DNA from: Natrinema sp. SYSU A 869
GTDB taxonomy: Archaea > Halobacteriota > Halobacteria > Halobacteriales > Natrialbaceae
Assembly (NCBI RefSeq): GCF_019879105.1
Contig: NZ_CP082248.1
Location: 186,001 to 250,000, forward strand
Direction of reading: 5' to 3'
Length of the DNA stretch: 64,000 nt
Both the position numbers and the translations under genes were made by a program. Shown here in pieces: positions 8,079 to 17,470 of this stretch. The notes below the pieces were generated by a model. That model worked only from the letters and a program-made list of their open reading frames with translations. It had not been told where the DNA came from and did not search any database. The number at the start of each line of letters is the position of its first letter. The first letter of the stretch is position 1.

Positions 8079-9794
8079 ATGGAACACGACGGCATCGATC
8101 GATCAGTCCTAGTCCAGAACCACGACGTCCACCGGCTTGAGGGACGGGACGCACAGACGGACAACTTCGCGGCCGCGAAGGCCCTCTCCGACGTGATCGC
8201 CTCGACGCTCGGGCCCAAGGGGCTTGACAAGCTCCTCGTGACGTCCGACGGAACGGTGGTGGTAACGAACGACGGTGCGAGTATCGTCGACCGGATGGAG
8301 ATCGTCCACCCGGCCGCACGATCCGTCGTCGACGTCGCGAGCAAGCAGGACTCCCGGGTCGGCGACGGAACCACCTCGACGATCGTCTTGACGGGAGCAC
8401 TGTTGACGGAGGCCGAGTCGCTACTCGAGTCCGGTCTTCACCAGACGTCCGTCGCGCGCGGGTACAGCCTCGCCGCCGAACGGGCGACCGAAACGCTGCG
8501 GCAGCGAACGGTTCCGATCGACAGCGACGACGAGGAGCAACTTCGATCAATCGCCGAAACGGCGATCACGGGCAAGTGGAACCAGCAGGCGAGCGAGTTC
8601 CTCGCGGAGAAAACGGTCAGCGCGGTTCGAGCGATCCAGCGGGACCGGACGGTCGAGTTGAGGCGACTCACCCGCAAGGCCATTCCAGGAGGGTCCTACT
8701 ACGACTCGGAAGTCGTCGACGGGCTAGTGATTGACATGGAGAGTTCGTCCACGACCGCAGTCTCGCCCGAACCTGGACCGCTGGACGCGTTCAACAGCGC
8801 CACCGTCGCGCTCGTCGACGACCAGCTAACGATCGAAACCGTCAGCGGACAGGGAGCGGTCAGTCTGGAATCGCCGGACGACCTCCAGACCCTCCGGACG
8901 TACGAACGGGACATCTACGAACGGTACGTCGACCGGATCGTCGACACGGGAGCGGACGTTGTCTTCTGCCAGAAGTCGATCGACGACATGGTCCGCTACC
9001 TGCTCGCAAGAGAGGGCGTCCTCGCCGTCGAACGGACCAGACAGGACGAACTCGAGAAACTCGGCCGAGCAACGGGTGCCCACGCAGTGGGGACGGTCGA
9101 CGACCTCACCGAGAGCGACGTCGGCCGAGCGCAACGGATCGATCAACGTGACCTCGGCCCGACAGAGGTGATCGTCGTCGACGGCGGCCCCGGCGTCGAA
9201 CAGGCGTCGCTGGTCCTGCGCGGCGGCACCCAACAGGTCGCCGACGAGGCGAAGCGGGTCGTCGACGGGTGCTTCCACGTCCTCTCGCACGCGATCGAAG
9301 ACAGCATCGTAGTCCCCGGCGGCGGTGCCACCGAGGTATCACTCGCGTCGGACCTCCGATCCTACGCCGCAAGCGTTTCCGGCCGCGAACAGCTCGCGAT
9401 CGAGGCGTTCGCCGACGCGCTGGAGGCGATTCCACGCCAACTCGCGTCCTCTGGCGGAATGGATCCGATTGACACGATCGTCGAGTTGCGAGCCAGTCAC
9501 GATGACGGGGAGTTCGCGACGGGCCTCGTCTTCGAGGGTGAGTCCGGGACGATCGACGACGTCAGGGAACGTGGCGTCCTCGAGCCGTTCGCGGTCAAAG
9601 CACGCACGATCTCGGGTGCGGCCGAGGCGGCGAACCTGCTCGTTCGCGTCGACGACGTTGTCGCGACCTCCGGCAAGGAAACTGGGGAGGAGGCCGAGCA
9701 CGACCACGATCACGGCCCGGGGGCTTGTCGAAAGCGAAGAGGGGTACCCCTGGGCGGTCGGGCACTCGATGGGGCACTGAGACCGGTGCCGTGA
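8079..9794 (+). CDS. thermosome subunit (group II chaperonin)
   Basis: A 570-residue ATP-dependent chaperonin that folds proteins inside a double ring in the cytoplasm. Motifs: STLGPKGLDKLL, VVTNDGASIVDRMEI, the ATPase motif VGDGTTSTIVLTGALL, and VVPGGGATEVSLA in the C-terminal equatorial domain. A TATA-like TATCTTTTT at 8037-8045 places the start at ATG 8079 and not at 8055. It is more divergent than main haloarchaeal subunits (for example TVELRRLTRKA in the apical region). The C-terminal tail after HDHDHGPG is odd: removing one G from the GGGGG run near 9719-9723 gives GLVESEEGYPWAVGHSMGH, stop 9780. Confidence 0.9.
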   Translation: MEHDGIDRSVLVQNHDVHRLEGRDAQTDNFAAAKALSDVIASTLGPKGLDKLLVTSDGTVVVTNDGASIVDRMEIVHPAARSVVDVASKQDSRVGDGTTSTIVLTGALLTEAESLLESGLHQTSVARGYSLAAERATETLRQRTVPIDSDDEEQLRSIAETAITGKWNQQASEFLAEKTVSAVRAIQRDRTVELRRLTRKAIPGGSYYDSEVVDGLVIDMESSSTTAVSPEPGPLDAFNSATVALVDDQLTIETVSGQGAVSLESPDDLQTLRTYERDIYERYVDRIVDTGADVVFCQKSIDDMVRYLLAREGVLAVERTRQDELEKLGRATGAHAVGTVDDLTESDVGRAQRIDQRDLGPTEVIVVDGGPGVEQASLVLRGGTQQVADEAKRVVDGCFHVLSHAIEDSIVVPGGGATEVSLASDLRSYAASVSGREQLAIEAFADALEAIPRQLASSGGMDPIDTIVELRASHDDGEFATGLVFEGESGTIDDVRERGVLEPFAVKARTISGAAEAANLLVRVDDVVATSGKETGEEAEHDHDHGPGACRKRRGVPLGGRALDGALRPVP

Positions 9795-9846
9795 CCACTG
9801 GCGGCTCCGAACTCCCTCGAGAAAGAATTGATCGGCGGGTCGACGA

Positions 9847-11109
9847 TCAGGACGGTTTCGCGACGTCGCCCTTGCCGCCGACGGACTCGTACTCATCGGT
9901 GAGCGTGTCCGGATCGATGTCGATGTCGAATGCCTCGTTTGGGACCGACACCGTCACGCAGGTGTTGGGCAGGTCGACGATCCCCGCGATCCGGCTCTCG
10001 ACGGGAATGGTGCTGAGGAGGATGTACGCCTGTTCTTCGGTGTAGCCAAAGTTCGTCAGGTAGTCGATCGCGTCCAGGCAGGCCCGGCGCATGCCGACGT
10101 TCGCGTTCTTGTAGTGCTGGGTCCCGTCCTCGTCGACGGAGTAGCCCTCGAAGACGATATAGTTCGAGAAGTCCGGATCCTGGTAGCCGGGCTTGAACAT
10201 GGCGTGGTTGGTTCCCAGCTGGTCCATTCCGTTCTTGATGACGTCGACTCTCATGTCGATCCAGCCGGCAATCTCGATGGCGCCACAGAACGTGATCTCC
10301 CCGTCGCCCTGGGAGAAGTGGAGGTCACCGGTGATGAAGTTCGCACCTTCGACGAACACCGGGAGATAGACCCGGGAGCCGCGACCGAGGTTCTTGATGT
10401 CGCAGTTGCCCGCGTTCTCTCGGGGCGGGATCGTTCGGGCGGCCTCCTCTGCCGCATCCTCGACGTCCTCCTCGTCCATATCGCCGAGCAGCACCTCGTT
10501 CGGTTCCGGTGGCAGGGCAAGCGGCGGCTCTTCTTCTCGGGTTTCGTGACTGACCGCGGTTTCGGCGTCTGCTCCTCGTTCGATGAGTGCTTGCTCACGT
10601 TCGTTCCACTCTTCGAGCAGTTCGTGTGAGGGGGCAGTCCCGACGATGCCAGGGTGGACACAGCCCGGGAACCTGACGTCCTCGATGTGACGTGAGTGAG
10701 TCATCACGCCGTCGACGTCCCAGATGGCCTTTCGGGCTTCCGGGAAGTGGTCGGTGAGGAATCCACCACCGTTATCCAACTCGAAGATTCCGGTGAATCC
10801 CCACTCGTTGTCCGGGAAAGGCCCAAGATCCAGAATGTCGATGACCAGTACGTCACCGGGTTCGGCTCCCTCGACCTCAAAGGGGCCGCTCAAGTGGTGA
10901 TTGGGATCCAGCCGCATGTCCCGGATGTCATTCGCGCTATCGTCGTTTTTCACTTGGTTCCCCGTCCAGTCGAGACATTCAATCCGAACTTTTTCACCGG
11001 GTTCGATCGTCGCTGCCGGTGGAACGTCCGGGTGCCAGCGGTTCACTATCGGATCCGGTTGCTCGTCGATGGAGGCGTCTACGTCCACCTCGAATACCGT
11101 TTCAGGCAT
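9847..11109 (-). CDS. formamidase/acetamidase, second copy (FmdA_AmdA family)
   Basis: A 420-residue paralogue of the 6317-7588 enzyme, roughly 60 percent identical by eye. Shared motifs are PIVNRWHPDVPP, ECLDWTGNQV, PPRENAGNCDIKNLGRG and HFSQGDGEITFCGAIE. I start it at ATG 11109 (MPETVFEVDVDA), which aligns with MPEVRFEVDTDA of the other copy. The TATA box at 11137-11144 gives a short leader. The insert between residues 175 and 225 is acidic and variable between the two copies. Same reaction class; the two copies may differ in substrate. Confidence 0.88.
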   Translation of the reverse strand: MPETVFEVDVDASIDEQPDPIVNRWHPDVPPAATIEPGEKVRIECLDWTGNQVKNDDSANDIRDMRLDPNHHLSGPFEVEGAEPGDVLVIDILDLGPFPDNEWGFTGIFELDNGGGFLTDHFPEARKAIWDVDGVMTHSRHIEDVRFPGCVHPGIVGTAPSHELLEEWNEREQALIERGADAETAVSHETREEEPPLALPPEPNEVLLGDMDEEDVEDAAEEAARTIPPRENAGNCDIKNLGRGSRVYLPVFVEGANFITGDLHFSQGDGEITFCGAIEIAGWIDMRVDVIKNGMDQLGTNHAMFKPGYQDPDFSNYIVFEGYSVDEDGTQHYKNANVGMRRACLDAIDYLTNFGYTEEQAYILLSTIPVESRIAGIVDLPNTCVTVSVPNEAFDIDIDPDTLTDEYESVGGKGDVAKPS

Positions 11110-11136
11110 GATACATGTTGACGGACCACACATCAG

Positions 11137-11144
11137 TATTTATA
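11137..11144 (-). promoter_or_regulatory. TATA box of second formamidase gene
   Basis: CTATAAATA on the minus strand, 28-35 nt before the ATG at 11109, as expected for a nearly leaderless haloarchaeal transcript. Confidence 0.5.
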
Positions 11145-11396
11145 GCTGATTCTCGAGAGAGCGCACACTAATGATTACGACACAGCCAGAGTGCAAATGA
11201 ACGCGAGTCTACCGGTGTGGGACCGCGACCGTGATGCCGATCGACTGTCGCTGCGACCGTCGCCGCTGACGCAATGCCGGCGACCCGATATCGTCTCCAT
11301 ACTTGCGGCCAGCCTCGAAGGGCGATCTGCGCTCGAGGAGCGTAAGGACCCGACAACGTTTTTCCGCCGAACGTGGCCGATTGGTGTATCCAGCCA

Positions 11397-12044
11397 ATGA
11401 CCACGCGAACTTCGCTTCCGGCGATCGACGACTGCCTCGAAGCATATCTCGCGGCCCACGCCGACTTCGGTGCGGAGCCGTTCTCCAGCGCCGACCTCGC
11501 CGACCGCGTGGACGGGTTCGACCCGTCGGAGCCGACCGGAGCACACCGACTCGATCTCCTCATCGCGTACGGTCTCGTCGATCGGATTGGCGACGATCGA
11601 TACCGGATTCGTTGCCGACCGGACGAGAGCGTCGCTCGGTGGCAGGAACGGTCCGTCGAACGGGCCGCGACGGTACGTCGTCTGGTCGCGGACCGAACGG
11701 CGGGTCACGAAACACCGTCCAACGACCCCGAACCCCTATCACATGACGGCGATTCCTTCGCCAGTGTTTTCGTCTCCGAACAGGACGACGTCGAGACCGT
11801 CGCTACGACAGCGGCGGCCGCGCTCGCTCGAGACGCCTCCCTCTCGGGGATCGTGTTGCGAGGGGCGGGATCGCGCGCCGATCACCTCCAGCAGATCACA
11901 GACGAACTCTGTAATTCCGACGTCGTCGAGCACACCGACCTTGAGCAGTCCTTCGAAAAGGTCGTTTCCGATGTCGTCGGCGAGTCGAAAGACACACTCG
12001 AGTTTCGCTCGTTCCTGCGGATAACCCAGACAGCAGAGTCCTGA
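11397..12044 (+). CDS. predicted winged-helix protein with C-terminal alpha/beta domain
   Basis: I start it at ATG 11397 (MTTRTSLPAID), giving 215 residues. Residues 1-75 (EPFSSADLADRVDGFD, HRLDLLIAYGLVDRIGDDRYRI) look like a winged helix with a beta wing. Residues 110-205 form an alternating alpha/beta region (SGIVLRGAGSRADHLQQI) that could bind a ligand or partner. It is rich in Asp and Glu as usual for halophiles. I do not recognise a named family. It is divergent from the second formamidase gene and might regulate it, which is only a positional inference. Confidence 0.6.
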   Translation: MTTRTSLPAIDDCLEAYLAAHADFGAEPFSSADLADRVDGFDPSEPTGAHRLDLLIAYGLVDRIGDDRYRIRCRPDESVARWQERSVERAATVRRLVADRTAGHETPSNDPEPLSHDGDSFASVFVSEQDDVETVATTAAAALARDASLSGIVLRGAGSRADHLQQITDELCNSDVVEHTDLEQSFEKVVSDVVGESKDTLEFRSFLRITQTAES

Positions 12045-12240
12045 GAGGGAACGGCTCGGGAGGCATGCGCCCGCGTCGATCGGGGGTCAACCGTCGGTCC
12101 CATGACTGATGGTCTGTGCGACCGCGTTTTGCGTGATACAGGTCCACTTAAGTGGATCTGTCGCTGCTCCGTGGGACCGCTCCGAGAAGTTTCGGCCGCG
12201 CCGACGGATCACACTTCGACTTCGGACGGTCCGAACCGGC

Positions 12241-12510
12241 TCAGTCCCCGGACGCCGTCGTGTCGATCCACCAGACTTCCTCGTGGACGACCCAGCCACC
12301 GGTCTGAAGGTTCTGTGACAATGTGACGTGGTTGCCGTTCGGATCCGCGACGGTCACCGAGTACTTGTTCGTTTCGACGACCTCGTAGGCCTGTTCTCGA
12401 TCGTTAAAGGTGATGCCGTCACCGACTTCAAGGTCGGCGAACCGGTCGGTGATGGTCTGTGGTGCGAGCGTTTCTCGTTCCGCGGCGGGGTCGGTCTCGT
12501 CCCGAGACAT
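12241..12510 (-). CDS. conserved haloarchaeal hypothetical protein
   Basis: An 89-residue acidic protein. Residues 20-85 form a likely small beta barrel: FADLEVGDGITFNDREQAYE, a VVETNKYSVTVADPNGN pair of strands and GGWVVHEEVWWIDT. This resembles small SH3-like barrel proteins common in haloarchaea, without a named family. The ATG at 12510 is the only sensible start. Confidence 0.6.
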   Translation of the reverse strand: MSRDETDPAAERETLAPQTITDRFADLEVGDGITFNDREQAYEVVETNKYSVTVADPNGNHVTLSQNLQTGGWVVHEEVWWIDTTASGD

Positions 12511-12819
12511 CCGTGGTCAGCATGACCATCTCCTGGGATATAACCGTTCGACGTGGATTGTTGTACGGAGCGGGCGCGCTTCCTCCCCCTAAAAGGTGGG
12601 CTTCCGCGCTGTACCGCTGTGAAGACGCTGCGATCGCGGTATGAGGATCCTCACGTCCGCCCGTCGATTCCCTTCGATTGGGGGCCGGCCCCCCGTTCAC
12701 GTCTCGCCAGCAGACAGTAGCCGATCGATGATATTTCACGAGACGTGTGGTCAGAATTATTGGTTCACACCGTGAAGCACGACTTGCGTGGCGCTAGCAC
12801 GCAACAGGGGTATTCATCG
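12511..12819. other. intergenic region with a possible IS right-end hairpin relic
   Basis: No gene is visible. The segment around 12580-12612 (TTCCTCCCCCTAAAAGGTGG) resembles the right-end hairpin of haloarchaeal IS200/IS605-type elements, but no matching left end was seen. Confidence 0.25.
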
Positions 12820-13362
12820 ATGTCACTGTACATGATCCTGGGCATGGGGCTGATCTACGTCGGAATGGTACTGGTAGTGAACGGAATCTGGTTGCTCGGT
12901 ATAGGAAATAATAGAGACGTTTCGATATTTAATCTCTTCGTCGGAGCATTGTTATTTATTATCGCGATATGGTGGGCGTTCGGCGAACTGTGGGCGTTCG
13001 GCGAATACCAGTCCGGAGATGCGTTTGTAGCAGCGGGAACGTTGCTGTTTTCGTTCACATATCTGTGGATCGGGATAAACGCGATCCGCGATATCGGTGA
13101 CCAGCGGTCGTTCGGGTGGTATTGCATACTCGTAACTGTCATTGCCGTCCCGACAGGTTACCTCGTGTTTCTCGACGGGGACTTCGGACTCGCCGGGCTC
13201 TGGTGGACCTGGGCGGTCCTCTGGGCGACGTTCTGGGTGCTGTTAGGGCTGGAACTCGACGAGTATACGGAGCCCATCGCCTGGTTCACTACGGTTGTCG
13301 GCATCGTCACGGGAGTGGCCGGATACATGATGGCAGCCGGTTTCTGGCCGTGGGCAGCCTGA
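12820..13362 (+). CDS. AmiS/UreI family amide or urea channel
   Basis: The product (180 residues from ATG 12820, MSLYMILGMGLIYVG) has six hydrophobic segments spaced as in AmiS/UreI transporters, with family marks VNGIWLLGIGNNRDVSIFNLFVG, AFGEYQSGDAFVAAGTLLFSFTYLW-like residues and DGDFGLAGLWWTWAVLW. Members let urea or short-chain amides cross the membrane. The upstream extension is not hydrophobic and I exclude it. Two amidase genes within 6 kb make amide uptake the likely role. Confidence 0.88.
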   Translation: MSLYMILGMGLIYVGMVLVVNGIWLLGIGNNRDVSIFNLFVGALLFIIAIWWAFGELWAFGEYQSGDAFVAAGTLLFSFTYLWIGINAIRDIGDQRSFGWYCILVTVIAVPTGYLVFLDGDFGLAGLWWTWAVLWATFWVLLGLELDEYTEPIAWFTTVVGIVTGVAGYMMAAGFWPWAA

Positions 13363-13395
13363 CGTCGCTGTCGGAAGGGGACGGGCAGCGGACGA

Positions 13396-13752
13396 TCAGG
13401 CCACCAATACCCAGGACATCCCGATCGCCGCGATCGAGACCGCAGCGTTGCCGAAGGAGTACACGAGAGCAGTCCAGACGCGCCCGTCCTCGACGAGTCG
13501 AACCGTGTCGACAGAGAACGTCGAGAACGTTGTGAACGCACCGCACATGCCGACGCCAACGAACAGCGCAAGTGACTCCCCCGCCCCCGCGAACGAAACG
13601 AGGCCCAGCAGGAAACTCCCGACAACATTCACCAAGAATGTCGACAGCGGAAAGCGCTCTTCCTCGACGAGACTGCTCACCGCGTACCTCGCCAGCGCAC
13701 CGACCGCGCCGCCGAGTCCGACGAGCAACGCCGGATCAGTCACGGGTTTCAC
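13396..13752 (-). CDS. crcB: CrcB/Fluc fluoride channel subunit
   Basis: A 118-residue membrane protein with four helices. Diagnostic parts are GGAVGALARYAVS near the N-terminus, TFLVNVVGSFLLGL with the conserved Asn, and GMCGAFTTFSTFSVD with the phenylalanine-box region. Fluc proteins export fluoride as dual-topology dimers. Its start overlaps the end of the next upstream crcB gene by 17 nt, so the two are co-translated and probably form a heterodimer. Confidence 0.9.
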   Translation of the reverse strand: MKPVTDPALLVGLGGAVGALARYAVSSLVEEERFPLSTFLVNVVGSFLLGLVSFAGAGESLALFVGVGMCGAFTTFSTFSVDTVRLVEDGRVWTALVYSFGNAAVSIAAIGMSWVLVA

Positions 13753-14125
13753 CCCGGATTCGCAGCGCTATCCACCGACCGAGGACGACGCCGACGAAGC
13801 CGAACGAGTAACTCGCCGCGACGTTCACCAGGCCGAGTACCGGCTCGACCGTCGCCGTCTGGAAAGCGAACGTGCTGTAGGTCGTATACGACGAAAGAAA
13901 GCCGGTCGCCACGAGCAGCCGCCCCCTATCGGTGAGGTAGTCGGTGTACATCGCTTCGTACGCAACGAACCCCAGGACGAAACTACCGGTCACGTTCGCG
14001 AGGAAGGTCCCGGTCAACCCCGGGTACGCGAGGGAAACGGCGTACCGGACGTTCGCGCCAAGGAAGCCACCGACCACGACGAGTACCGCAGTCTGTACGT
14101 GAGCGACCCAGTCTTGGGTCGTCAT
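13736..14125 (-). CDS. crcB: CrcB/Fluc fluoride channel subunit, partner copy
   Basis: A 129-residue paralogue with VVGGFLGANVRYAVS, TFLANVTGSFVLGF and TGFLSSYTTYSTFAFQ, all in the positions expected for Fluc. I place the start at ATG 14125 (MTTQDWVAHV) because a TATA box at 14149-14158 lies 24 nt upstream, so the message is leaderless; another ATG at 14143 is too near that box. Paired crcB genes are typical of heterodimeric Fluc channels with fixed opposite topologies. I looked for a fluoride riboswitch upstream and did not see one. Confidence 0.9.
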   Translation of the reverse strand: MTTQDWVAHVQTAVLVVVGGFLGANVRYAVSLAYPGLTGTFLANVTGSFVLGFVAYEAMYTDYLTDRGRLLVATGFLSSYTTYSTFAFQTATVEPVLGLVNVAASYSFGFVGVVLGRWIALRIRGETRD

Positions 14126-14148
14126 CCGGTGAGTTGACGTCATCCTCC

Positions 14149-14158
14149 TTAAAATAAA
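14149..14158 (-). promoter_or_regulatory. TATA box of crcB pair
   Basis: TTTATTTTAA on the minus strand, 24 nt before ATG 14125. The spacing fits transcription starting at the start codon. Confidence 0.5.
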
Positions 14159-14259
14159 TGTTGGACGATAGATACCCCTTCGGACAGAGCGGCTGCCGGC
14201 TGAACAAACATTGAGTTCGCCGTCGGCGCGACGGCACTCGCGCAAACAGGCGGTGGACG

Positions 14260-14838
14260 CTACGGCGCTCGCTCGAGGGGATACTCAAGGCCGGTGGGAT
14301 ACGGGCTCTCTTCGGTGGTGTCTAGTCGCAACGCGATACAGAACCTGTCGAGGCCCACCTCGAGACCCGCGAACATCAGGAGTTCGACGATGGCCTCGTC
14401 ACTGTACTCCTCGCGCAGTTCGGCGAAGAACTCGTCTGGCATCTCCTGTGGATCCCGGGACATGTGGTCCGCGACCCGAACGGCGAGTTCCTCACGGCGC
14501 GTCAGTTCGCTGGTCTCGATCTCCTCGGAGAAAACCGCGTCCTCCCTCGATTCGACAGCGTCTTTCACCTCCCACGTTCGAACGGTCCCACAGTAAGCAC
14601 ACCCGTGGACTGCGGCGACCCGCAACCGCATCAACTCCAGGGTCTCCGCATCGATCGAATCGCTCCGCGGAAACAGGCGAAATGTTCGCACGAGCCGTTT
14701 CAGGAGCCTGGGCTGGTGGGCGACGGCGCCGAAGTACGCGGAGTCTTTGTACCACCCGTCTTCGCTCTCCGCAAGGATCTCGTTTACTTCCTCGTCGTCC
14801 GATTCGCCGGGTTCGATCGGCTCGATGCGCGAAGTCAT
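14260..14838 (-). CDS. AhpD/carboxymuconolactone decarboxylase family protein
   Basis: A 192-residue helical protein. The redox motif GCAYCG near residue 80 with the following helix (ETLELMRLRVAAVHGCAYC) is the AhpD-like CxxC-H region, and LLMFAGLEVGLDRFCIAL is typical of the C-terminal helix. Family members reduce peroxides through partner proteins or act as decarboxylases. I chose ATG 14838 over a GTG nine bases upstream. Substrate is not known. Confidence 0.8.
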   Translation of the reverse strand: MTSRIEPIEPGESDDEEVNEILAESEDGWYKDSAYFGAVAHQPRLLKRLVRTFRLFPRSDSIDAETLELMRLRVAAVHGCAYCGTVRTWEVKDAVESREDAVFSEEIETSELTRREELAVRVADHMSRDPQEMPDEFFAELREEYSDEAIVELLMFAGLEVGLDRFCIALRLDTTEESPYPTGLEYPLERAP

Positions 14839-16026
14839 GTGTCCCACGCTACGTTAACAATCTACATAAATACCATCGGGGCTCGTAGCGTGGATTCGAG
14901 TCGGCTTCGATGCCGTCCGAACGGTTGGACGACAGTGCGTGTGACGGCGGCACACTAGGGTACGGAGCCGTCTCGAGACGTTGCAACCGCGACCGTATCT
15001 CCTTGCGGCGTCCTCGCGCGGACGATCATCACGGACCGACGATGGGTCGTGGACGGTCCACTGCTGGTGGGCCGTCGAAATTCCGGAGCGGATTCTAGGA
15101 TCTGGCCAACCAGTCGTTGCAATTCCCTTCGTAGGGCCGGTTAGCCGGCACAGGACCTGTTGAAGAACTCCTTTTTCGTAGCTACTTCATCACAATCGTC
15201 ACACTCCGTACCAGTATGTAGAATGGTCGTGCTTCGTACGAAGCCGGTGACCCCACGAATACCCGGTGTGTCGCTCCTGGGGTTTCCCGCGGTTCGTACT
15301 CATGGGTCCGCCGCCCCTGCTATCGAAACCTCAGTCCGACCGCGGCGACCAACGAACACGCCCGGACTCCGGGTTCGTCCGTCGTCGACAGGTGTTCTGT
15401 CGTCATTCCCGGAAGTCAATTGTGCCAAACCCAGCCAAATCTTCGCTGCCGGTCTGGCTTTCTTCGGTACAGCTACTCCCGTCGCGGACATTTCGATCGC
15501 GGACCGTGCGTCCGCAAAACGTGGGTTCTGAGGGGTAGCTGGCCTGTGGGCCGTTTCTCTTCCGCCCCAAACGTAGTGATCGTCTGCCCTCCTTCGTTCT
15601 TCGGCTCCGTTTCGGGCCGAAAAACGGGTGGTTGGACAGTGTTTGCGGTCATCGGCGGTGGCGAAGAAGCCATCCAGAATACACCTATTGAAATAGGTTC
15701 CGCCAGTTCTCACAGGGAACATTGCTCCCAGGCAGCGAAGTGTTAGCCGTATTCCCACAGTGGCTCCAGATCCGACGGATCACGGACGTCTATCGGGTCT
15801 CTCGGTGCCGTACCTAGTGTACGTGACACTAGTGCGGTGACTCGATTGGCGCCGGCTACGTCTGGCCGAAGATGCTTTCGATTTCGTGACCGAGGTGGCT
15901 GCAATAGTCGAGTGAGGCGGCTGTGTTTAGCAGCCACACCGGTCAACTGGCACCTGCTCTATTGTCCATTCGTTCGAGGCAGGGTCAAAACAGCACAGTC
16001 AGCGTTTTTGGCGAGCGTCGCTTGTG
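14839..16026. other. long intergenic region, probably decayed sequence
   Basis: About 1.2 kb without a convincing gene. The open frames between 15160 and 15760 have biased composition and match nothing I know. On the minus strand a frame ending at 15141 contains TGTECDDCDEVATKKEFF, a CxxC pair that may be the tail of a zinc-ribbon protein. I see no repeats or RNA gene. Confidence 0.35.
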
Positions 16027-16848
16027 CTACCACTGCTCCTGTGCGCGGTTCGGCCGCTCGCGCTGATAGATGTCGTCTCGAACCTCCTGGAACGTATTGA
16101 TGAGTTCTGCAACGGCGTGAGTGATCGTCTCGAAGTACTCTTCGCCGAGTTCGGCGGTCGCTTCGCTCGGGTCGCCCCACGTCCCGGTTTCGCTGACCCG
16201 GTAGTATGCACCTTTGCCAATCAGGAGGTGGTCCAACAGCGCCGCGGGGTTCTCGATGTCCTCGGGCAGATCGGGGTCATCGAAGGACGTGCTCTCGAGA
16301 TCAACGAGGTCCTCTTCGATGGCCATCACTGCGGCCGTCTCTCCAACATTCGCGTGCCACCCGGCGTCGAAGGAGAGGTAGTCTTCCATGTCGTCACCGC
16401 TCAGAGCGTCCCAGTAAGGGAACGCGTATACGTAGTTCTCTTCGGGCAAATCATGTGAGACCTGGTTGGCGCCGACTTTTGCCGCCCAGTCGTTCGTTAG
16501 GTGACCCGAGATGAACACGACATCGGTGAACCCGCTCTCGGCCAGCGAATACGCGATATCGCGCACCACTGTCGCTAACGTCCGATAGTTGAGGTAGGTA
16601 ATCCCATCATACCCGGCGTGCATATCCGACGCACCATAGGTTATCGGTGGCCCGACGAGCCCGTCAATGTCCTCGGCGATTCGCTCACAGATCTCGGTCG
16701 GGATGAACGCGTCAGTTCCCATCGCGAGATGTTCGCCGTGTTGTTCCGTCGTCCCGACCGGAATCAACACCGTTGGCGTCTCTGTACTATCGAGATACGC
16801 TTCGACTTCGGGATGTCGCAGTTCGTCGAGTCTACTAGACCGTGGCAT
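16027..16848 (-). CDS. creatininase-family amidohydrolase
   Basis: A 273-residue enzyme of the creatinine amidohydrolase superfamily, metal-dependent C-N hydrolases. Metal-site motifs: IPVGTTEQHGEHLAMGTDAF near residue 20, SGHLTNDW near 110 and DAGWHANVGETAAVMAIE near 155. The start at ATG 16848 (MPRSSRLDELRHPEV) is chosen because a TATA box at 16871-16878 lies 23-30 nt upstream; the long N-terminal extension is not family-like. Substrate could be creatinine, a formamide or another cyclic amide; nearby amidases favour an amide role. Confidence 0.87.
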   Translation of the reverse strand: MPRSSRLDELRHPEVEAYLDSTETPTVLIPVGTTEQHGEHLAMGTDAFIPTEICERIAEDIDGLVGPPITYGASDMHAGYDGITYLNYRTLATVVRDIAYSLAESGFTDVVFISGHLTNDWAAKVGANQVSHDLPEENYVYAFPYWDALSGDDMEDYLSFDAGWHANVGETAAVMAIEEDLVDLESTSFDDPDLPEDIENPAALLDHLLIGKGAYYRVSETGTWGDPSEATAELGEEYFETITHAVAELINTFQEVRDDIYQRERPNRAQEQW

Positions 16849-16870
16849 ATCCGACTGTGCCACACCGTAC

Positions 16871-16878
16871 CATATAAA
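16871..16878 (-). promoter_or_regulatory. TATA box of creatininase-family gene
   Basis: TTTATATG on the minus strand, with spacing to ATG 16848 that fits a leaderless message. Confidence 0.5.
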
Positions 16879-16879
16879 C

Positions 16880-17470
16880 CTATTATGGAAGGCAGATCCG
16901 AACAGCGGAGAAGGGAGAATCGCGTTACGGAGAGCGGTTTCACCGGAGTACCAGAGAGGGAGGCACCGATTCACAGAATGTGAGAAGACAGCACCGATAC
17001 GTCTATTCGACTTAGCGCCCAGATATGGGTGAGCTGACGGTGGTGTCTTCATTGGCAATCGTGATTCGAGATTTCCTGATAACGCTATATCGGCTCTATT
17101 GAAACCCTCTTCTTTAGATGTTTACTCTAATGAAACTACTGATCATTATACATGCGGACTTATCGATAATATTTGTCTTATCTACCACAGATATTGACGG
17201 TGTCGTGATGAACATCTGGCGCATGTCGATCATGCAACGACCTCAATTGTTGCGTACGACTGCACAAGCCCACAGAAATCGTTGAGTTATGCAGATTCCG
17301 GAGGGCGATAGGCCCACCGGGGCAGAGCATCCACAGCATCATTTCTTTGTTCGTGGAGTTCCGACCGAAATGGTTTCTCCTCAGAACTGGAGAACCACTT
17401 GGCACGGAACACCTCTACCTCTTTCTGGAGTTCTACCTCACGGCACACTTAAACATTATAGGCTGAACAG
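16880..17470. other. intergenic, AT-richer, no gene seen
   Basis: About 590 bp with several stops in all frames and an AT-rich stretch at 17060-17180. No gene, RNA or repeat could be supported. Confidence 0.4.

Noticed and set aside
14126-14240. Fluoride riboswitch upstream of crcB
   Set aside because: The conserved pseudoknot parts could not be found, and a TATA box with leaderless spacing leaves no room for a leader RNA.
14211-14888. A 225-residue plus-strand frame rich in Arg and Ser
   Set aside because: Antisense to the AhpD-like gene, with the basic composition typical of shadow frames in a high-GC haloarchaeon.
15300-15758. A 152-residue minus-strand gene
   Set aside because: Composition is erratic, no domain is visible and overlapping frames on the other strand are equally long; treated as non-coding.
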